Source: Mycolicibacter acidiphilus (lineage in GTDB: Bacteria > Actinomycetota > Actinomycetes > Mycobacteriales > Mycobacteriaceae). From it: a stretch of 52,616 nucleotides of DNA. The stretch is taken from positions 1-52,616 of the forward strand of contig NZ_JAHCLR010000018.1 in NCBI RefSeq assembly GCF_018455725.1. Direction: 5' to 3'. Position numbers and translations under genes: made by a program. The notes beneath the pieces are model-generated. The model was not told the origin of the DNA, searched no databases, and was given only the letters and a program-made list of their open reading frames with translations. Shown piece after piece: positions 35,338 through 44,746 of the stretch. The stretch's first letter is position 1; each line of letters opens with the position of its first letter.

Positions 35338-38321
35338 CGGTGATTCTGCCCCCGGTCGGTGTCGGGTCCATTGCTGATGTCGCTGTCGAAGCCGTTGCGC
35401 TCGTCGTCCCGCGCGTGTGCCCGCCCGGCCCGCACCCCACCGAAGTGGCTGCTGATCGAGGCGCGGACCGCGTCGGGATCCCGTCCCGGCGCCGCGTGCG
35501 CGGGCCGGTGCGGTACGCCGTTGGATGCTACCGGCTCCGCCTGGTCGGCCGCGCGGTGCGCCGGGGCCGACGGCTCACCGAACACCTCGTCGGGCTCGGG
35601 CGTCTCGGGGCTCCCCGCCGGTGCATCGGGAGTCCGGTCGGCGTCCAGGTCGCCTTCCGCCGACCCGGGCACCAGCCGCACGCCGGGTTCGCGCACCGGC
35701 AGCCCGTGCTCGGTGTGCGCGACGACCGGCACGTTCTCCGCCTCGGCCGCCACCGACCAGCCGTGGTCCCACACCGTTTTCCAGTCCAGGTCGGCCTGCA
35801 GATCCGCGCCCGCCGTCCCGCCCATCGACTCCGAGAGCATCCGCTGGTAGATGGCATCGGTGTCGGGGGCCCAGTCGGTCGCGCCGGTCGCGTCGTCGTG
35901 GTCGGGCAGGTCGGTGTGACCCAGGTCGGGGTGGCTCAGGTCGGCTCGCACCAACTCGGCCACCTCGTCGGGTTCCACCCGGTACCGGGCGGCGAAGTAG
36001 GCGGACGTGTCGGCGGGAGCGGGTTTGTCACCGGCCGGCTCCGGGGTGGCCTCTGAACTCGCGGCACCCTGGTCGCCCTCGGTGCCGGTCTCCCACCATG
36101 GCCGCGGCAGTTCCCGACGGACCCGTGGCAGTTCAGCGGCGGGCTCCGGTTCGGGTTCGGGTTCGGGTTCGAGGGCGGCCGGCATCCCGGTGATGCCGCT
36201 GGACCCCGGGGTGCGCCGGGGCAGCAGTGAGACGACCGGCCCGGGCGACGAGTCGTCGTACTGCTCGGACTCGGACTCGGGCTCGAGGTCGAATTCGGGT
36301 TCGGGGATGCCGACGGCCGGGGCGGACCACTTCGACTCCGGCCGCGGCGGGGCGGGCTCGACGGGCGGCGCCGGATACGGCGCAATGGACTGCTCGGGGG
36401 GCTGCTCGATGACCGGAGCGCCGGTCAGCAGATCCGGCGGCAGGTAGACCTCCGCGGTGACGCCCTGCGCGCCCTGCTCGGCCGGGAACAACCGGACCTC
36501 GATCCCGTGCCGGTGAGCCAGCAGCGAGATCACGAACAGGCCCATGTGCCGGGCGTTCTCCGGGCTGAACTCGCCGCCGGCGGCCAACCGCATGTTCGCC
36601 ATCCGCAGGTCGGTGTCGGTCATGCCCAGGCCGGTGTCGACGACCTCGATCACCACCCCGCCGTCGGCCTCGAAGCCGGCCACCACCCGGACCGGCTCGG
36701 TCGGCGCGGAGTAGCGCAGCCCGTTGTCGATCAGCTCGGCGAGCAGGTGGACGGTGTCGGTGGCGGCCGCACCCAGCACGGTGACCTCGGGAACCAACAC
36801 GGTCTGCACCCGGTGATAGCCCTCCACCTCGGAGGTGGCCGCACTGATCACCGTCGCCAGCGGCGCCGATCGGCCACGCTCCTGCGGCGCCCGCGAACCC
36901 GCCAGCACCAGCAGGTTGGCGCCGTTGCGTCGCATCCGGGCCGCGAGGTGGTCCAGCCGGAACAGGCTCTCCAGGCGATCCGGGTCGTCCTCGTTGCGCT
37001 CCAGCCGGTCGATGAGCGCCAGCTGCTGGTCGACCAGCGACCGGTTGCGCCGCGACATGGTCTCGAACATCTCGTTGACCAGCCGCCGCAGCCGGGCCTC
37101 GTCACCGGCCAGCAGCAGCGCCTGGGCGTGCAGTTCGTCGACGGCGTGCGCGACTTGACCGACCTCCTCGGTGGTGTACACCGGCAGCGGCGCGGGCGGA
37201 CTCTCATCCCCGGCGCGCACCCGGGCGATCTCGTCCTCCAGGTCGGTGTGGGCCACCCGCAGCGCACTGTCACGCAGGGTGCGCAGCGGCCGCACCAGCG
37301 AGCGGGCCACCAGCGCGACCACCAGCAGCGCGGCGATGATCGCGCCGACCACCAGCGCGATGTCGCGGAGGGCTGCGGTGCGCCGGTTGGCGGCGCGGTC
37401 CTCCAGGGCCGCGGTGATCGCCCCGGTGTTCTCGCTGATCACCCGGGCCGCGATCCCGTCGGTGGTGCGGATCGAGTCCAGCAGCACCGGGTTGTTGGGC
37501 AGCACATTCTCCGGGTTGGACATCACCCCCATCCGGGTCACCAGCTGCAGCTGCAGATTCTTGGCGTCCGGGGAGTCGACGCCGAGAACTTCACTCATCC
37601 CGAACAGCGTCGACGGCTCGGTGCCGGCCAGCGTCATCATCGACGTGCGCAATTCCGGGTCGGGGATCTCGCCGCCGCGGTTGACCAGCAGTTCCTGCAT
37701 CAGCATCTGGCCCCGGGCGCCGACCGCCCGGCTCAGACCCTCGGTCTGCGCACGGATCCGCTCGTTGTCGACGCGCACCGATCCGTTGATGGCGTCCTCG
37801 GCGGTCAGCAGCACCGGCGCGTAGCTGGTGACCTCGTCGCGCAGCCCGATGCCACCGACCAGCGCCACGTCCAGCAGCCCCTGGCCGTGCTCGAGCAGCG
37901 TGTTCACCCCGGATTGGACGTCGGTCGCCACCGCGGTGTGCGACAGGCGCGACTGCAGTTCGAACTTGCGGTTCTCGAAGTTCTTCTTCGCCCCCTGTGC
38001 GTCGCCGTCGGAGGAGACGGCGACCAGCGCGTTGCCCAGCGCGGACATGTAGTTGGTGATCGCCGGGATCATCTCGGCACGGTCGGCGACCAGGCGCAGC
38101 CGGTTGGCCTCGGTGATCGCGTTGGCGACCCGCATACCGCCGAAGACCGCGGCCAGCGCCATCGGCAGCAGCGCGATCGCCAGCACCTTCCAGCGCACCG
38201 ACCAGTTGCGCACCGAGTACCGCGACGGGCGTTTGACCGTCGCTGCAATCGGCTCGTCCTCCCGGCTTGCTGACTCTTCCTCAGCCGGCTCCACCCCGTC
38301 CGGGTGGCCGAAGAGCGTCAC
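35334..38321 (-). CDS. Conservon sensor histidine kinase-like protein (Rv3365c-like)
   Basis: 995 residues from a GTG. Membrane segments at about 43-63 and 330-352 flank a nitrate/sensor-type extracellular domain; then HAMP and dimerisation region and a HATPase domain ([42 protein letters not shown]). The last ~330 residues are a disordered tail rich in Pro, Glu, Asp and Ser, which makes it longer than the M. tuberculosis protein (about 876, recalled). The N-box keeps N-D-G, but a typical phospho-His box is not obvious. It is the first gene of the mfp conservon. Confidence 0.92.
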   Translation of the reverse strand: MTLFGHPDGVEPAEEESASREDEPIAATVKRPSRYSVRNWSVRWKVLAIALLPMALAAVFGGMRVANAITEANRLRLVADRAEMIPAITNYMSALGNALVAVSSDGDAQGAKKNFENRKFELQSRLSHTAVATDVQSGVNTLLEHGQGLLDVALVGGIGLRDEVTSYAPVLLTAEDAINGSVRVDNERIRAQTEGLSRAVGARGQMLMQELLVNRGGEIPDPELRTSMMTLAGTEPSTLFGMSEVLGVDSPDAKNLQLQLVTRMGVMSNPENVLPNNPVLLDSIRTTDGIAARVISENTGAITAALEDRAANRRTAALRDIALVVGAIIAALLVVALVARSLVRPLRTLRDSALRVAHTDLEDEIARVRAGDESPPAPLPVYTTEEVGQVAHAVDELHAQALLLAGDEARLRRLVNEMFETMSRRNRSLVDQQLALIDRLERNEDDPDRLESLFRLDHLAARMRRNGANLLVLAGSRAPQERGRSAPLATVISAATSEVEGYHRVQTVLVPEVTVLGAAATDTVHLLAELIDNGLRYSAPTEPVRVVAGFEADGGVVIEVVDTGLGMTDTDLRMANMRLAAGGEFSPENARHMGLFVISLLAHRHGIEVRLFPAEQGAQGVTAEVYLPPDLLTGAPVIEQPPEQSIAPYPAPPVEPAPPRPESKWSAPAVGIPEPEFDLEPESESEQYDDSSPGPVVSLLPRRTPGSSGITGMPAALEPEPEPEPEPAAELPRVRRELPRPWWETGTEGDQGAASSEATPEPAGDKPAPADTSAYFAARYRVEPDEVAELVRADLSHPDLGHTDLPDHDDATGATDWAPDTDAIYQRMLSESMGGTAGADLQADLDWKTVWDHGWSVAAEAENVPVVAHTEHGLPVREPGVRLVPGSAEGDLDADRTPDAPAGSPETPEPDEVFGEPSAPAHRAADQAEPVASNGVPHRPAHAAPGRDPDAVRASISSHFGGVRAGRAHARDDERNGFDSDISNGPDTDRGQNHR

Positions 38322-38504
38322 TCGTCGGCGGCCGGTTCACCGACCGCTCGGCTTGAATTCACCGTTAGCGCCTCATTCATCGGATTTCTCACACGCCGCA
38401 CATCGATGGGCATGGCAATTCGACGAGTATGACAGTCCCCGGACCACTATGACCAGGAATTTTACTGAACAGAGCGCTTCTTGAGACCGCCGTGTGTCCT
38501 TCCG

Positions 38505-39020
38505 CTAACTGGTTGGAGACACCTGCAGTTTCGCCAATGTGAAGTTCGCGATCGCGCAGATCTCCTCCAGATGGGCCCTGGCCCGCTGCCGCGGCGACAG
38601 GTCGTCGAGGTGCAGCAACTCCTGCCAGCCGCTGGTCAACCCGAGCGCGGTCTGAGCACCCGCCCGGTTGTTGAGGATGACGTAGAACCCGCTGGTCTCG
38701 CCGTCGTCGTCGCCGCAGACCGTCAGCTGCACGTCGGGGTCCCCGCCGAGGACCCCGGCCCGCCAGGCGTCCAGTGCCAGTTGCGCCATCCGGGCGCCGG
38801 CGCCGTACTCCATCCAGTCGGGCAGCCAGTCCGGGACGCCGGGTTCGTCGGCATCCGGGCCGTCGGTGTCGTCGGCCGCTTCGGCCTGGGCCGCCCGGCC
38901 GGCGAACCAGTGTTTGAATGCGTCGTCGTCGACCCGGTAGGTCAACGGGCGCCGGCCGGCGGTGACGGTGAACACCGTCGAGCCGAGGTCGGCGGGGTGG
39001 GTCGCGTCGGTCACGGTCAT
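38505..39020 (-). CDS. Hypothetical protein
   Basis: 171 residues, acidic, soluble. It starts MTVTDATHPADLGSTVFTVT; the middle has a run of Asp and Glu (about 45-60), then DWLPDWMEYGAGARMAQLAL, and a C-terminal helix RARAHLEEICAIANFTLAKL. AAGGGG precedes the ATG. Family not recognised. It stands alone, on the same strand as the conservon, 183 bp upstream of the kinase. Confidence 0.75.
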   Translation of the reverse strand: MTVTDATHPADLGSTVFTVTAGRRPLTYRVDDDAFKHWFAGRAAQAEAADDTDGPDADEPGVPDWLPDWMEYGAGARMAQLALDAWRAGVLGGDPDVQLTVCGDDDGETSGFYVILNNRAGAQTALGLTSGWQELLHLDDLSPRQRARAHLEEICAIANFTLAKLQVSPTS

Positions 39021-39185
39021 GTCGAACCCCTTGCCGTTGTCCGGTCAGTTCAACTGCCACGGCATGATGCGTTCACCACTGTCACGGTGATCCGCCTCGC
39101 ACCGCCGTGTTTTTTATACAAATTGAATTTGTACAAACGCTAGGGCCGGAATGCCCTGTATCGCCGAAAGGGAGTGCCCGCCGCG

Positions 39186-39650
39186 ATGTTCAACGTCATG
39201 TTCCATTCGCCCCGCATCCCGCCGAACACCGGCAATGCGATCCGGCTGGTCGCGGCCACTGGGGCGGCGCTGCACCTGGTGGAACCGCTCGGGTTCGACC
39301 TGTCCGAGGCGAAGCTGCGCCGCGCCGGACTGGACTACCACGACCTGGCATCGGTCACCGTGCACCCGTCGCTGCCGGCGGCCTGGGCGACGCTGCCCGA
39401 CGCCCGGGTGTTCGCGTTCACCGCGCATGCCGAGACCTGTTTCGCCGATGTGGCCTACCGGCCCGGTGACGTGCTGCTGTTCGGCCCGGAGCCGACCGGT
39501 CTGGACGCGACAACCCTGGCCGATCCGCGGATCACCGCGCAGGTGCGCATCCCGATGCTGGCGGGCCGGCGGTCGCTGAACCTGTCGAACGCCGCCGCGG
39601 TCGCCGCCTATGAAGCGTGGCGCCAGCACGGGTTCGCCGGCGCCGTCTGA
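39186..39650 (+). CDS. trmL: tRNA (cytidine(34)-2'-O)-methyltransferase, SpoU/TrmL family
   Basis: 154 residues, SPOUT-fold SAM-dependent methylase that modifies the wobble nucleotide of tRNA-Leu. MFNVMFHSPRIPPNTGNAIR, GFDLSEAKLRRAGLDYH, LLFGPEPTGL and the C-terminal knot IPMLAGRRSLNLSNAAAVAAYE are nearly the same as in M. tuberculosis Rv3366 (named spoU). ATG 39186 is preferred to the GTG four codons earlier, which leaves no room for a ribosome site after GGGAG. Confidence 0.94.
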   Translation: MFNVMFHSPRIPPNTGNAIRLVAATGAALHLVEPLGFDLSEAKLRRAGLDYHDLASVTVHPSLPAAWATLPDARVFAFTAHAETCFADVAYRPGDVLLFGPEPTGLDATTLADPRITAQVRIPMLAGRRSLNLSNAAAVAAYEAWRQHGFAGAV

Positions 39651-39662
39651 CCTTCACCGCGG

Positions 39663-39724
39663 CCGTGCACAAGCGTTCGGTATCTCCCCAGGTCGGGCGA
39701 ACATTTGTGCACGGTCACGGGAAG
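39663..39724 (+). repeat. Intergenic hairpin element, copy 1
   Basis: CCGTGCACAA (39663-39672) pairs perfectly with TTGTGCACGG (39715-39724) around a loop with CCCAGGT. It sits between the convergent trmL and nitroreductase genes, so it can act as a two-way terminator. A related element occurs at 40848-40900. Confidence 0.65.
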
Positions 39725-39734
39725 GGGTGACGGG

Positions 39735-40382
39735 CTACCAGGTGTCCCAGTGCGTCACCTGCTCGGCCGGCAGCCGCTTGGCCGGCTTGAAGCCGGTGCC
39801 CTTGGTGTAGGCGATCGGGAACAGCCCACCCTGGCTGTACTTGTCGAACGGGATGCCGAGCACCTCGGCGGCCTGGCGCTCACCGTCTTCGAGCAGGTGC
39901 AGCGTCGTCCAGCACGAACCGAGCCCGCGGGAGCGCAGCGCCAGGCAGAAACTCCACGCCGCCGGGAACAGCGACGCCCAGAACGACGCGGTGATCCCGG
40001 TCGGCGCCTTCTCCGGCCGCCCCTCCAGGCACGGGATCAGCAGCACCGGGACGTCCTGCATGTTCTCCGCCAGATACCGCGCCGAGCCGCTGACGAACTC
40101 CATCCGCTCACCGCGCACGTCGCCCTCGCCGTAGTCGGGTTTCGGCTGGCTCAGATACGGCAGTGCGTTGGCACGGTAGATGTCGGCGATCGCCTGCTTC
40201 TTCACCGGGTCGGTCACGAACATCCACTGCCAGCCCTGGGCGTTGGACCCGGTGGGCGCCTGCAGAGCCAGTTCCAGGCATTCCATCAGCACGTCGCGGG
40301 GCACCGGCTTGTCCAGGTCGAGGCGCTTGCGCACGGAACGGGTGGTGGTCAGGACTTCGTCGAAGGACAGGTTGAGTGCCAT
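39735..40382 (-). CDS. Nitroreductase family protein (Rv3368c-like)
   Basis: 215 residues, FMN-dependent. N-terminal RSVRKRLDLDKPVP, then LELALQAPTGSNAQGWQW (the FMN site), and AWSFCLALRSRGLGSCWTTLH plus a late GGLFPIAYTKGT are typical of the family. The physiological substrate is unknown; such enzymes reduce nitro compounds and quinones. The ATG at 40382 has AGGGGAG-like sequence close upstream. Divergent from the small membrane protein at 40450. Confidence 0.92.
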   Translation of the reverse strand: MALNLSFDEVLTTTRSVRKRLDLDKPVPRDVLMECLELALQAPTGSNAQGWQWMFVTDPVKKQAIADIYRANALPYLSQPKPDYGEGDVRGERMEFVSGSARYLAENMQDVPVLLIPCLEGRPEKAPTGITASFWASLFPAAWSFCLALRSRGLGSCWTTLHLLEDGERQAAEVLGIPFDKYSQGGLFPIAYTKGTGFKPAKRLPAEQVTHWDTW

Positions 40383-40449
40383 GAGGGGAGATTACCGATC
40401 GCCGCGGCCGATGATTCCGGAATCCGCGCGGGCCCCTACGCTGGTCGGC

Positions 40450-40833
40450 ATGGGTGCGTTGACGTCGCCGAAAACCTATGTCGGACTGGCGGTGTTCCAC
40501 GCCGTCGATGCCGTGCTGTGCGCCATCCCGATCCCTCAGGTCGAGGAGTTACTGGAGGCGCTGCAACTCTCCGACCGTAAACCGCCGATGGGCTGGGTGC
40601 TGGCCGCGGTGAAGACCGCCGCGGCGGTCGGGCTGGGGTCGGTGCACCGAGCCCCGGGGCTGGCCCGGCTGACGACGGCGATGCTGACGCTGTACTTCAC
40701 GATCGCGGTGGGGCTGCACATCCGGGAGTGGCGGCATGGCACTCCGCTGACCCGGCTGATCGGGCTGACGGCGGTCGGGTTCCTGGCGGCGTGCGCCGTG
40801 ATGACGGTGCGCGGCCCCGACCGGCCGGCCTGA
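40450..40833 (+). CDS. Small membrane protein, unknown
   Basis: 127 residues with about four hydrophobic segments (TYVGLAVFHAVDAVLCAIPI, GWVLAAVKTAAAVGLGSV, MLTLYFTIAVGLHI, LIGLTAVGFLAACAVMTV). The layout recalls DoxX-like small membrane proteins, but no signature is certain. ATG chosen at the start of the first membrane segment; no strong ribosome site is visible. Lies between nitroreductase (divergent) and dnaE2 (convergent). Confidence 0.75.
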   Translation: MGALTSPKTYVGLAVFHAVDAVLCAIPIPQVEELLEALQLSDRKPPMGWVLAAVKTAAAVGLGSVHRAPGLARLTTAMLTLYFTIAVGLHIREWRHGTPLTRLIGLTAVGFLAACAVMTVRGPDRPA

Positions 40834-40847
40834 CCCCTTCCCCGCGA

Positions 40848-40900
40848 CCGTGCAGAGTTGTCCGGCAAACGCCCAGGTGAGGGTGGACAATCATGCACGG
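40848..40900 (+). repeat. Intergenic hairpin element, copy 2
   Basis: CCGTGCA (40848-40854) pairs with TGCACGG (40894-40900), and inside it TTGTCC (40858-40863) pairs with GGACAA (40885-40890); the loop again has CCCAGGT. It lies between the convergent membrane-protein and dnaE2 genes. Same type as copy 1 at 39663. Confidence 0.65.
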
Positions 40901-40911
40901 TGGCAGAGAGA

Positions 40912-43900
40912 TCAGCGGAAGTCCCGGGACGCCGACCGCACCGCCAACTGAATGCGGCCCAGCCGCTCGGCCAGCACCGTGACCGCCCCGCTGGCGTTCT
41001 GCACCCGCCCGCGGATCAGCAGCGCCGTCGCGGTCTGCGCCAGGCTGCGGTGCCGCGCCCACACCCCCGGCGTGCACAGCACGTTGACCATCCCGGTCTC
41101 GTCCTCCAGGTTGACGAACGTCACCCCGCGGGCGGTCGGCGGCCGCTGCCGATGCGTCACCGCCCCGGCCACCAGCACCCGGGTGCCGTCGGGCACCACG
41201 GCCAGCCGGTCGGCCGTCAGCACCCCGGCGGCGTCGAGGTCGGCGCGGCAGAACTGGGTGGGGAAACTGTCCGGGGACAGCCCGGTGGCCCACACGTCGG
41301 CGGCGGCCAGTTCGGTCTCACTCATCCCGGGCAGTGTCGGAACGTGCGAGACGGCGCCCACCCCGGGCAGCCGGTCGGGCCGCTGGGCGGCCGCCGCCCC
41401 CGCCGCCCACAGTGCCTCCCGCCGGGACAGCCCGAAGCAGCCCAGCGCCCCGGCGGTGGCCAGCGCCTCGACCTGCGGCGAGGTGAGCTGCACCCGGGCA
41501 GTCAGATCGGCCAGTGAGGTGAACAGCCCGCCCGAATCACGTTCGGCCACCAGCTTTTCGGCGAGTTCGCCGCCGATGGTGCGGACCGCCCCCAACCCCT
41601 GCCGGACCGCGGCCCCGGCGTCCTCCAGTCCGGCGTGCGCCAGGCTGGCGTTGACGTCCGGGCCGCGCACCGTCACCCCGTGCCGGCGGGCGTCGGCCAC
41701 CAGGGACTGCGGGGAGTAGAAGCCCATCGGCTGGGCCCGCAGCAGTGCGGCGCAGAACGCCGCCGGGTAGTGCAGCTTGAACCACGCCGAGTAGAACACC
41801 AGCGACGCGAAGCTCATCGCGTGACTCTCCGGGAAGCCGTAGTTGGCGAACGCCTCCAGCTTCTCGTAGATCCGGTCGGCCACCGGGCCGGTGATGCCGT
41901 GCAGGTCGCGCAGCCCGTCGTAGAACCGGTCCCGCAGCCGGCGCATCTTCGCGGTGGACCGCTTGGATCCCATGGCGCGGCGCAACTGGTCGGCCTCGGC
42001 CGGGGAGAAACCCGCGCAGTCCACCGCCAGCTGCATCAGCTGCTCCTGAAACAGCGGCACCCCCAGTGTCTTCCGCAGCGCCCGGGCCATCGACGGATGC
42101 TCGTAGACCACCGGGTCCACCCCGTTGCGCCGCCGGATGTAGGGGTGCACCGACCCGCCCTGGATCGGCCCGGGCCGGATCAGTGCCACTGATACCACCA
42201 GGTCGTAGAAGACCCGGGGCCGCAGCCGCGGCAGGGTGGCCATCTGGGCGCGAGACTCCACCTGGAACACCCCGACGGTGTCGGCGCGGGCCAGCATCTC
42301 GTAGACCGCCGCCTCGGACAGGTCGATGCGGGCCAGGTCCACCGCGACGCCGCTGTGCTGCGCCACCAGGTCGCGGGCGTAGTGCAGTGCGGAGAGCATG
42401 CCCAGGCCCAGCAGGTCGAACTTCACCAAACCGATAGCCGCGCAGTCGTCTTTGTCCCACTGCAGCACGCTGCGGCCGGGCATCCGCGCCCACTCCACCG
42501 GGCAGACGTCGGCGATCGGCCGATCGCAGATCACCATGCCGCCGGAATGGATGCCCAGATGCCGCGGCAGGTTCGCGACCTGACCGGCGAGTTCGACGAC
42601 CTGGTCCGGGATCCCCTCGACCTGCCCGTCCAGCGCCCCCCACCGGCCGAACTGCTTGCTCCAGGCGTCCTGCTGGCCCGGCGAGAAGCCCAGGGCGCGC
42701 GCCATGTCCCGCACCGCGCTGCGGCCCCGGTAGGTGATGACGTTGGCGACCTGCGCGGCGTAGTCGCGCCCGTAGCGGTCGTAGACGTACTGGATCACCT
42801 TCTCCCGCTGGTCGGATTCGATGTCGATGTCGATGTCCGGCGGGCCGTCTCGGGCCGGTGACAGGAAGCGTTCGAACAGCAACTCGTTGGCGACCGGGTC
42901 CACCGCAGTGACGCCCAGCGCGTAGCAGACCGCGGAGTTGGCCGCCGATCCCCGGCCCTGGCACAGGATGTCGCTGCGCCGGCAGAACGCCACGATGTCG
43001 TGGACCACCAGGAAGTACCCCGGAAAGTTCAGCTGGGCAATGACTTTCAGTTCATGCTCGATCTGCGCGTACGCCTTGGGGTTGTCGGCCGGCGCCCCGA
43101 ACCGCTGCGCGGCACCCGTCATCGTCAACGATCGCAGCCAGCTGTCCTCGGTCTCGCCGGCCGGCATGCCTGAGTACGGCGGCAGCCGCGGCGCGATGAG
43201 GCGCAGCGGAAACGCGCACTGCCTCCCCAGTTCTGCGGCGGCGGGCACCGCGCCCGGGTGCGCCGCGAACATCCGAGCCATCTCCGCCCCGGAGCGCAGG
43301 TGCGCCCCGCCCAGCGGCGCCAGCCAGCCGGCGGCGCCGTCCAGCGACTGCCGGGCCCGCACCGCGCTCAGCGCCATCGCCAGCCGGCCCCGCTCCGGCC
43401 CGGCGAAGTGCGCGCCGGTGGTGGCCACCACGCCAACCCCGAATCGCGGTGCCAGCCCGGCCAGCGCCGCGTTGCGCTCGTCGTCGAGCGGGTCGCCGTG
43501 CCGGGTCAGTTCGATGCTGACCCGCGCCTGCCCGAACCGGTCCACCAGGTCGGCCAGCGCCGCCGCGGCCGCATCGGGACCGCCAGTGGCCAGCGCGTGC
43601 CGGACATGCCCCTTGCGGCAGCCGGTCAGGATCTGCCAGTGCCCGCCCGCGGCCTCGGTCAGCGCGTCGAGGTCGAACCGGGGCCGGCCCTTGACGCCCC
43701 CGGCCAGGTGCGCGGCGGCGATCTGCCGGGACAACCGCCGATAGCCCTCCGGGCCGCGGGCCAGCACCAGCAGATGCGGGCCCGGCGGATCCGGCGCATC
43801 GGTGCGGGCCGCGCAGCCGTCACCCAGCGACAGTTCGGCCCCGAACACGGTCGCGATGTCCAGTTCCCGGGCCGCCTCGGCGAACCGCACCACCCCGTAC

Positions 43901-44202
43901 AGGCCGTTGTGGTCGGTCAGCGCGATCGCCCGCAGGCCCAGCCGGGCGGCCTCCTCCACCAGTTCCTCAGGGGTGTCGGCCCCGTCCAGGAAGCTGTACG
44001 CCGAGTGCGCGTGCAGCTCGGCGTAGGGAACGGTCGCAGCGGGTGGCCGCGCCGGACCGGTCGGCCGGTACGGCTCCCGCTTGCGCGACATCGCCGAGCC
44101 GTCGTGGATCGACGCACCGGCCCCGGAACCGGTGTGACGAGGCTTACCATCGAGAACACGTTCTATTTCCGCCCAGCTAGGCGGGCCACCGCCCCAACCC
44201 AC
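40912..44202 (-). CDS. dnaE2: Error-prone DNA polymerase DnaE2
   Basis: 1096 residues from a GTG. PHP domain at the N-terminus (YAELHAHSAYSFLDGADTPE), then the C-family polymerase core with DIDIDIESDQREKVIQYVY for the catalytic Asp residues, RNGVDPVVYEHPSM and KTLGVPLFQEQLMQL; an OB domain near the end (VTFVNLEDETGMVNVLC). DnaE2 works with ImuA' and ImuB in damage-induced mutagenesis; those partners are not in this window. The N-terminus MGWGGGPPSWAEIERVLDGK matches the M. tuberculosis protein (Rv3370c). An SOS box lies 14 nt upstream. Confidence 0.97.
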   Translation of the reverse strand: MGWGGGPPSWAEIERVLDGKPRHTGSGAGASIHDGSAMSRKREPYRPTGPARPPAATVPYAELHAHSAYSFLDGADTPEELVEEAARLGLRAIALTDHNGLYGVVRFAEAARELDIATVFGAELSLGDGCAARTDAPDPPGPHLLVLARGPEGYRRLSRQIAAAHLAGGVKGRPRFDLDALTEAAGGHWQILTGCRKGHVRHALATGGPDAAAAALADLVDRFGQARVSIELTRHGDPLDDERNAALAGLAPRFGVGVVATTGAHFAGPERGRLAMALSAVRARQSLDGAAGWLAPLGGAHLRSGAEMARMFAAHPGAVPAAAELGRQCAFPLRLIAPRLPPYSGMPAGETEDSWLRSLTMTGAAQRFGAPADNPKAYAQIEHELKVIAQLNFPGYFLVVHDIVAFCRRSDILCQGRGSAANSAVCYALGVTAVDPVANELLFERFLSPARDGPPDIDIDIESDQREKVIQYVYDRYGRDYAAQVANVITYRGRSAVRDMARALGFSPGQQDAWSKQFGRWGALDGQVEGIPDQVVELAGQVANLPRHLGIHSGGMVICDRPIADVCPVEWARMPGRSVLQWDKDDCAAIGLVKFDLLGLGMLSALHYARDLVAQHSGVAVDLARIDLSEAAVYEMLARADTVGVFQVESRAQMATLPRLRPRVFYDLVVSVALIRPGPIQGGSVHPYIRRRNGVDPVVYEHPSMARALRKTLGVPLFQEQLMQLAVDCAGFSPAEADQLRRAMGSKRSTAKMRRLRDRFYDGLRDLHGITGPVADRIYEKLEAFANYGFPESHAMSFASLVFYSAWFKLHYPAAFCAALLRAQPMGFYSPQSLVADARRHGVTVRGPDVNASLAHAGLEDAGAAVRQGLGAVRTIGGELAEKLVAERDSGGLFTSLADLTARVQLTSPQVEALATAGALGCFGLSRREALWAAGAAAAQRPDRLPGVGAVSHVPTLPGMSETELAAADVWATGLSPDSFPTQFCRADLDAAGVLTADRLAVVPDGTRVLVAGAVTHRQRPPTARGVTFVNLEDETGMVNVLCTPGVWARHRSLAQTATALLIRGRVQNASGAVTVLAERLGRIQLAVRSASRDFR

Positions 44203-44215
44203 ACCGACGAGTATA

Positions 44216-44231
44216 TCGAACAGATGTGCGA
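44216..44231 (-). promoter_or_regulatory. LexA (SOS) box of dnaE2
   Basis: TCGAACAGATGTGCGA matches the mycobacterial LexA consensus TCGAAC-N4-GTTCGA at 11 of 12 positions. It lies 14 nt before the dnaE2 start codon on the minus strand and so should overlap its promoter. Confidence 0.85.
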
Positions 44232-44270
44232 TTTCGATCTCGACAGGTGCCTAAAAGAACTTTGATGCAC

Positions 44271-44286
44271 TAATCTGTGTCAGATT
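44271..44286 (+). promoter_or_regulatory. Candidate mmpS-mmpL promoter with small dyad
   Basis: TAATCT at 44271-44276 is a good SigA -10 box. AATCTG-TGT-CAGATT (44272-44286) forms a perfect 6-bp dyad over it, suggesting a repressor site. The -35 region is not recognisable. Confidence 0.4.
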
Positions 44287-44314
44287 CCCGCACCGCACGA
44301 AAGGCCCCCACCTC

Positions 44315-44746
44315 ATGCTCGGCGTGCTCAGACGCTCTTGGTTGCCACTGATGGTCGTGGCCGTCGTCGTCGTCGGCATGTTCGCGGTGCAGCGGATCCG
44401 CGGCTACTTCGGCGCCGACCCCAACGCCGCCGGATCCAGCAAATTTGAGGACACCAAGCCGTTCCACCCCAAGATCGTCGTCTACGACATCTGGAGCCCG
44501 GACGGCACCTACGCCGACATCAACTATCTCGACCTCGACGCCACCCCGCAGCGTGTCGACGCAGCCACCCTGCCGTGGTCGCTCACCCTGTCGACCACCA
44601 ACCCGGCGGTGAGCCCCAACATCGTCGCCCAGGGTGACGGTGCCACCATCGGCTGCCGCGTCACCATCGACGGCGTCGTCAAAGACGAACGGATCTCCAG
44701 CGGCCCCGTGGTCGCTCAGACCTTCTGCATTGTGAAATCCGCATGA
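44315..44746 (+). CDS. MmpS family membrane protein
   Basis: 143 residues. One N-terminal membrane anchor ([20 protein letters not shown]) and a periplasmic beta domain with [40 protein letters not shown] and [13 protein letters not shown], as in MmpS4/MmpS5. MmpS acts as adaptor of its MmpL transporter. Its stop overlaps the mmpL start by 4 bp (ATGA). Confidence 0.93.
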   Translation: MLGVLRRSWLPLMVVAVVVVGMFAVQRIRGYFGADPNAAGSSKFEDTKPFHPKIVVYDIWSPDGTYADINYLDLDATPQRVDAATLPWSLTLSTTNPAVSPNIVAQGDGATIGCRVTIDGVVKDERISSGPVVAQTFCIVKSA

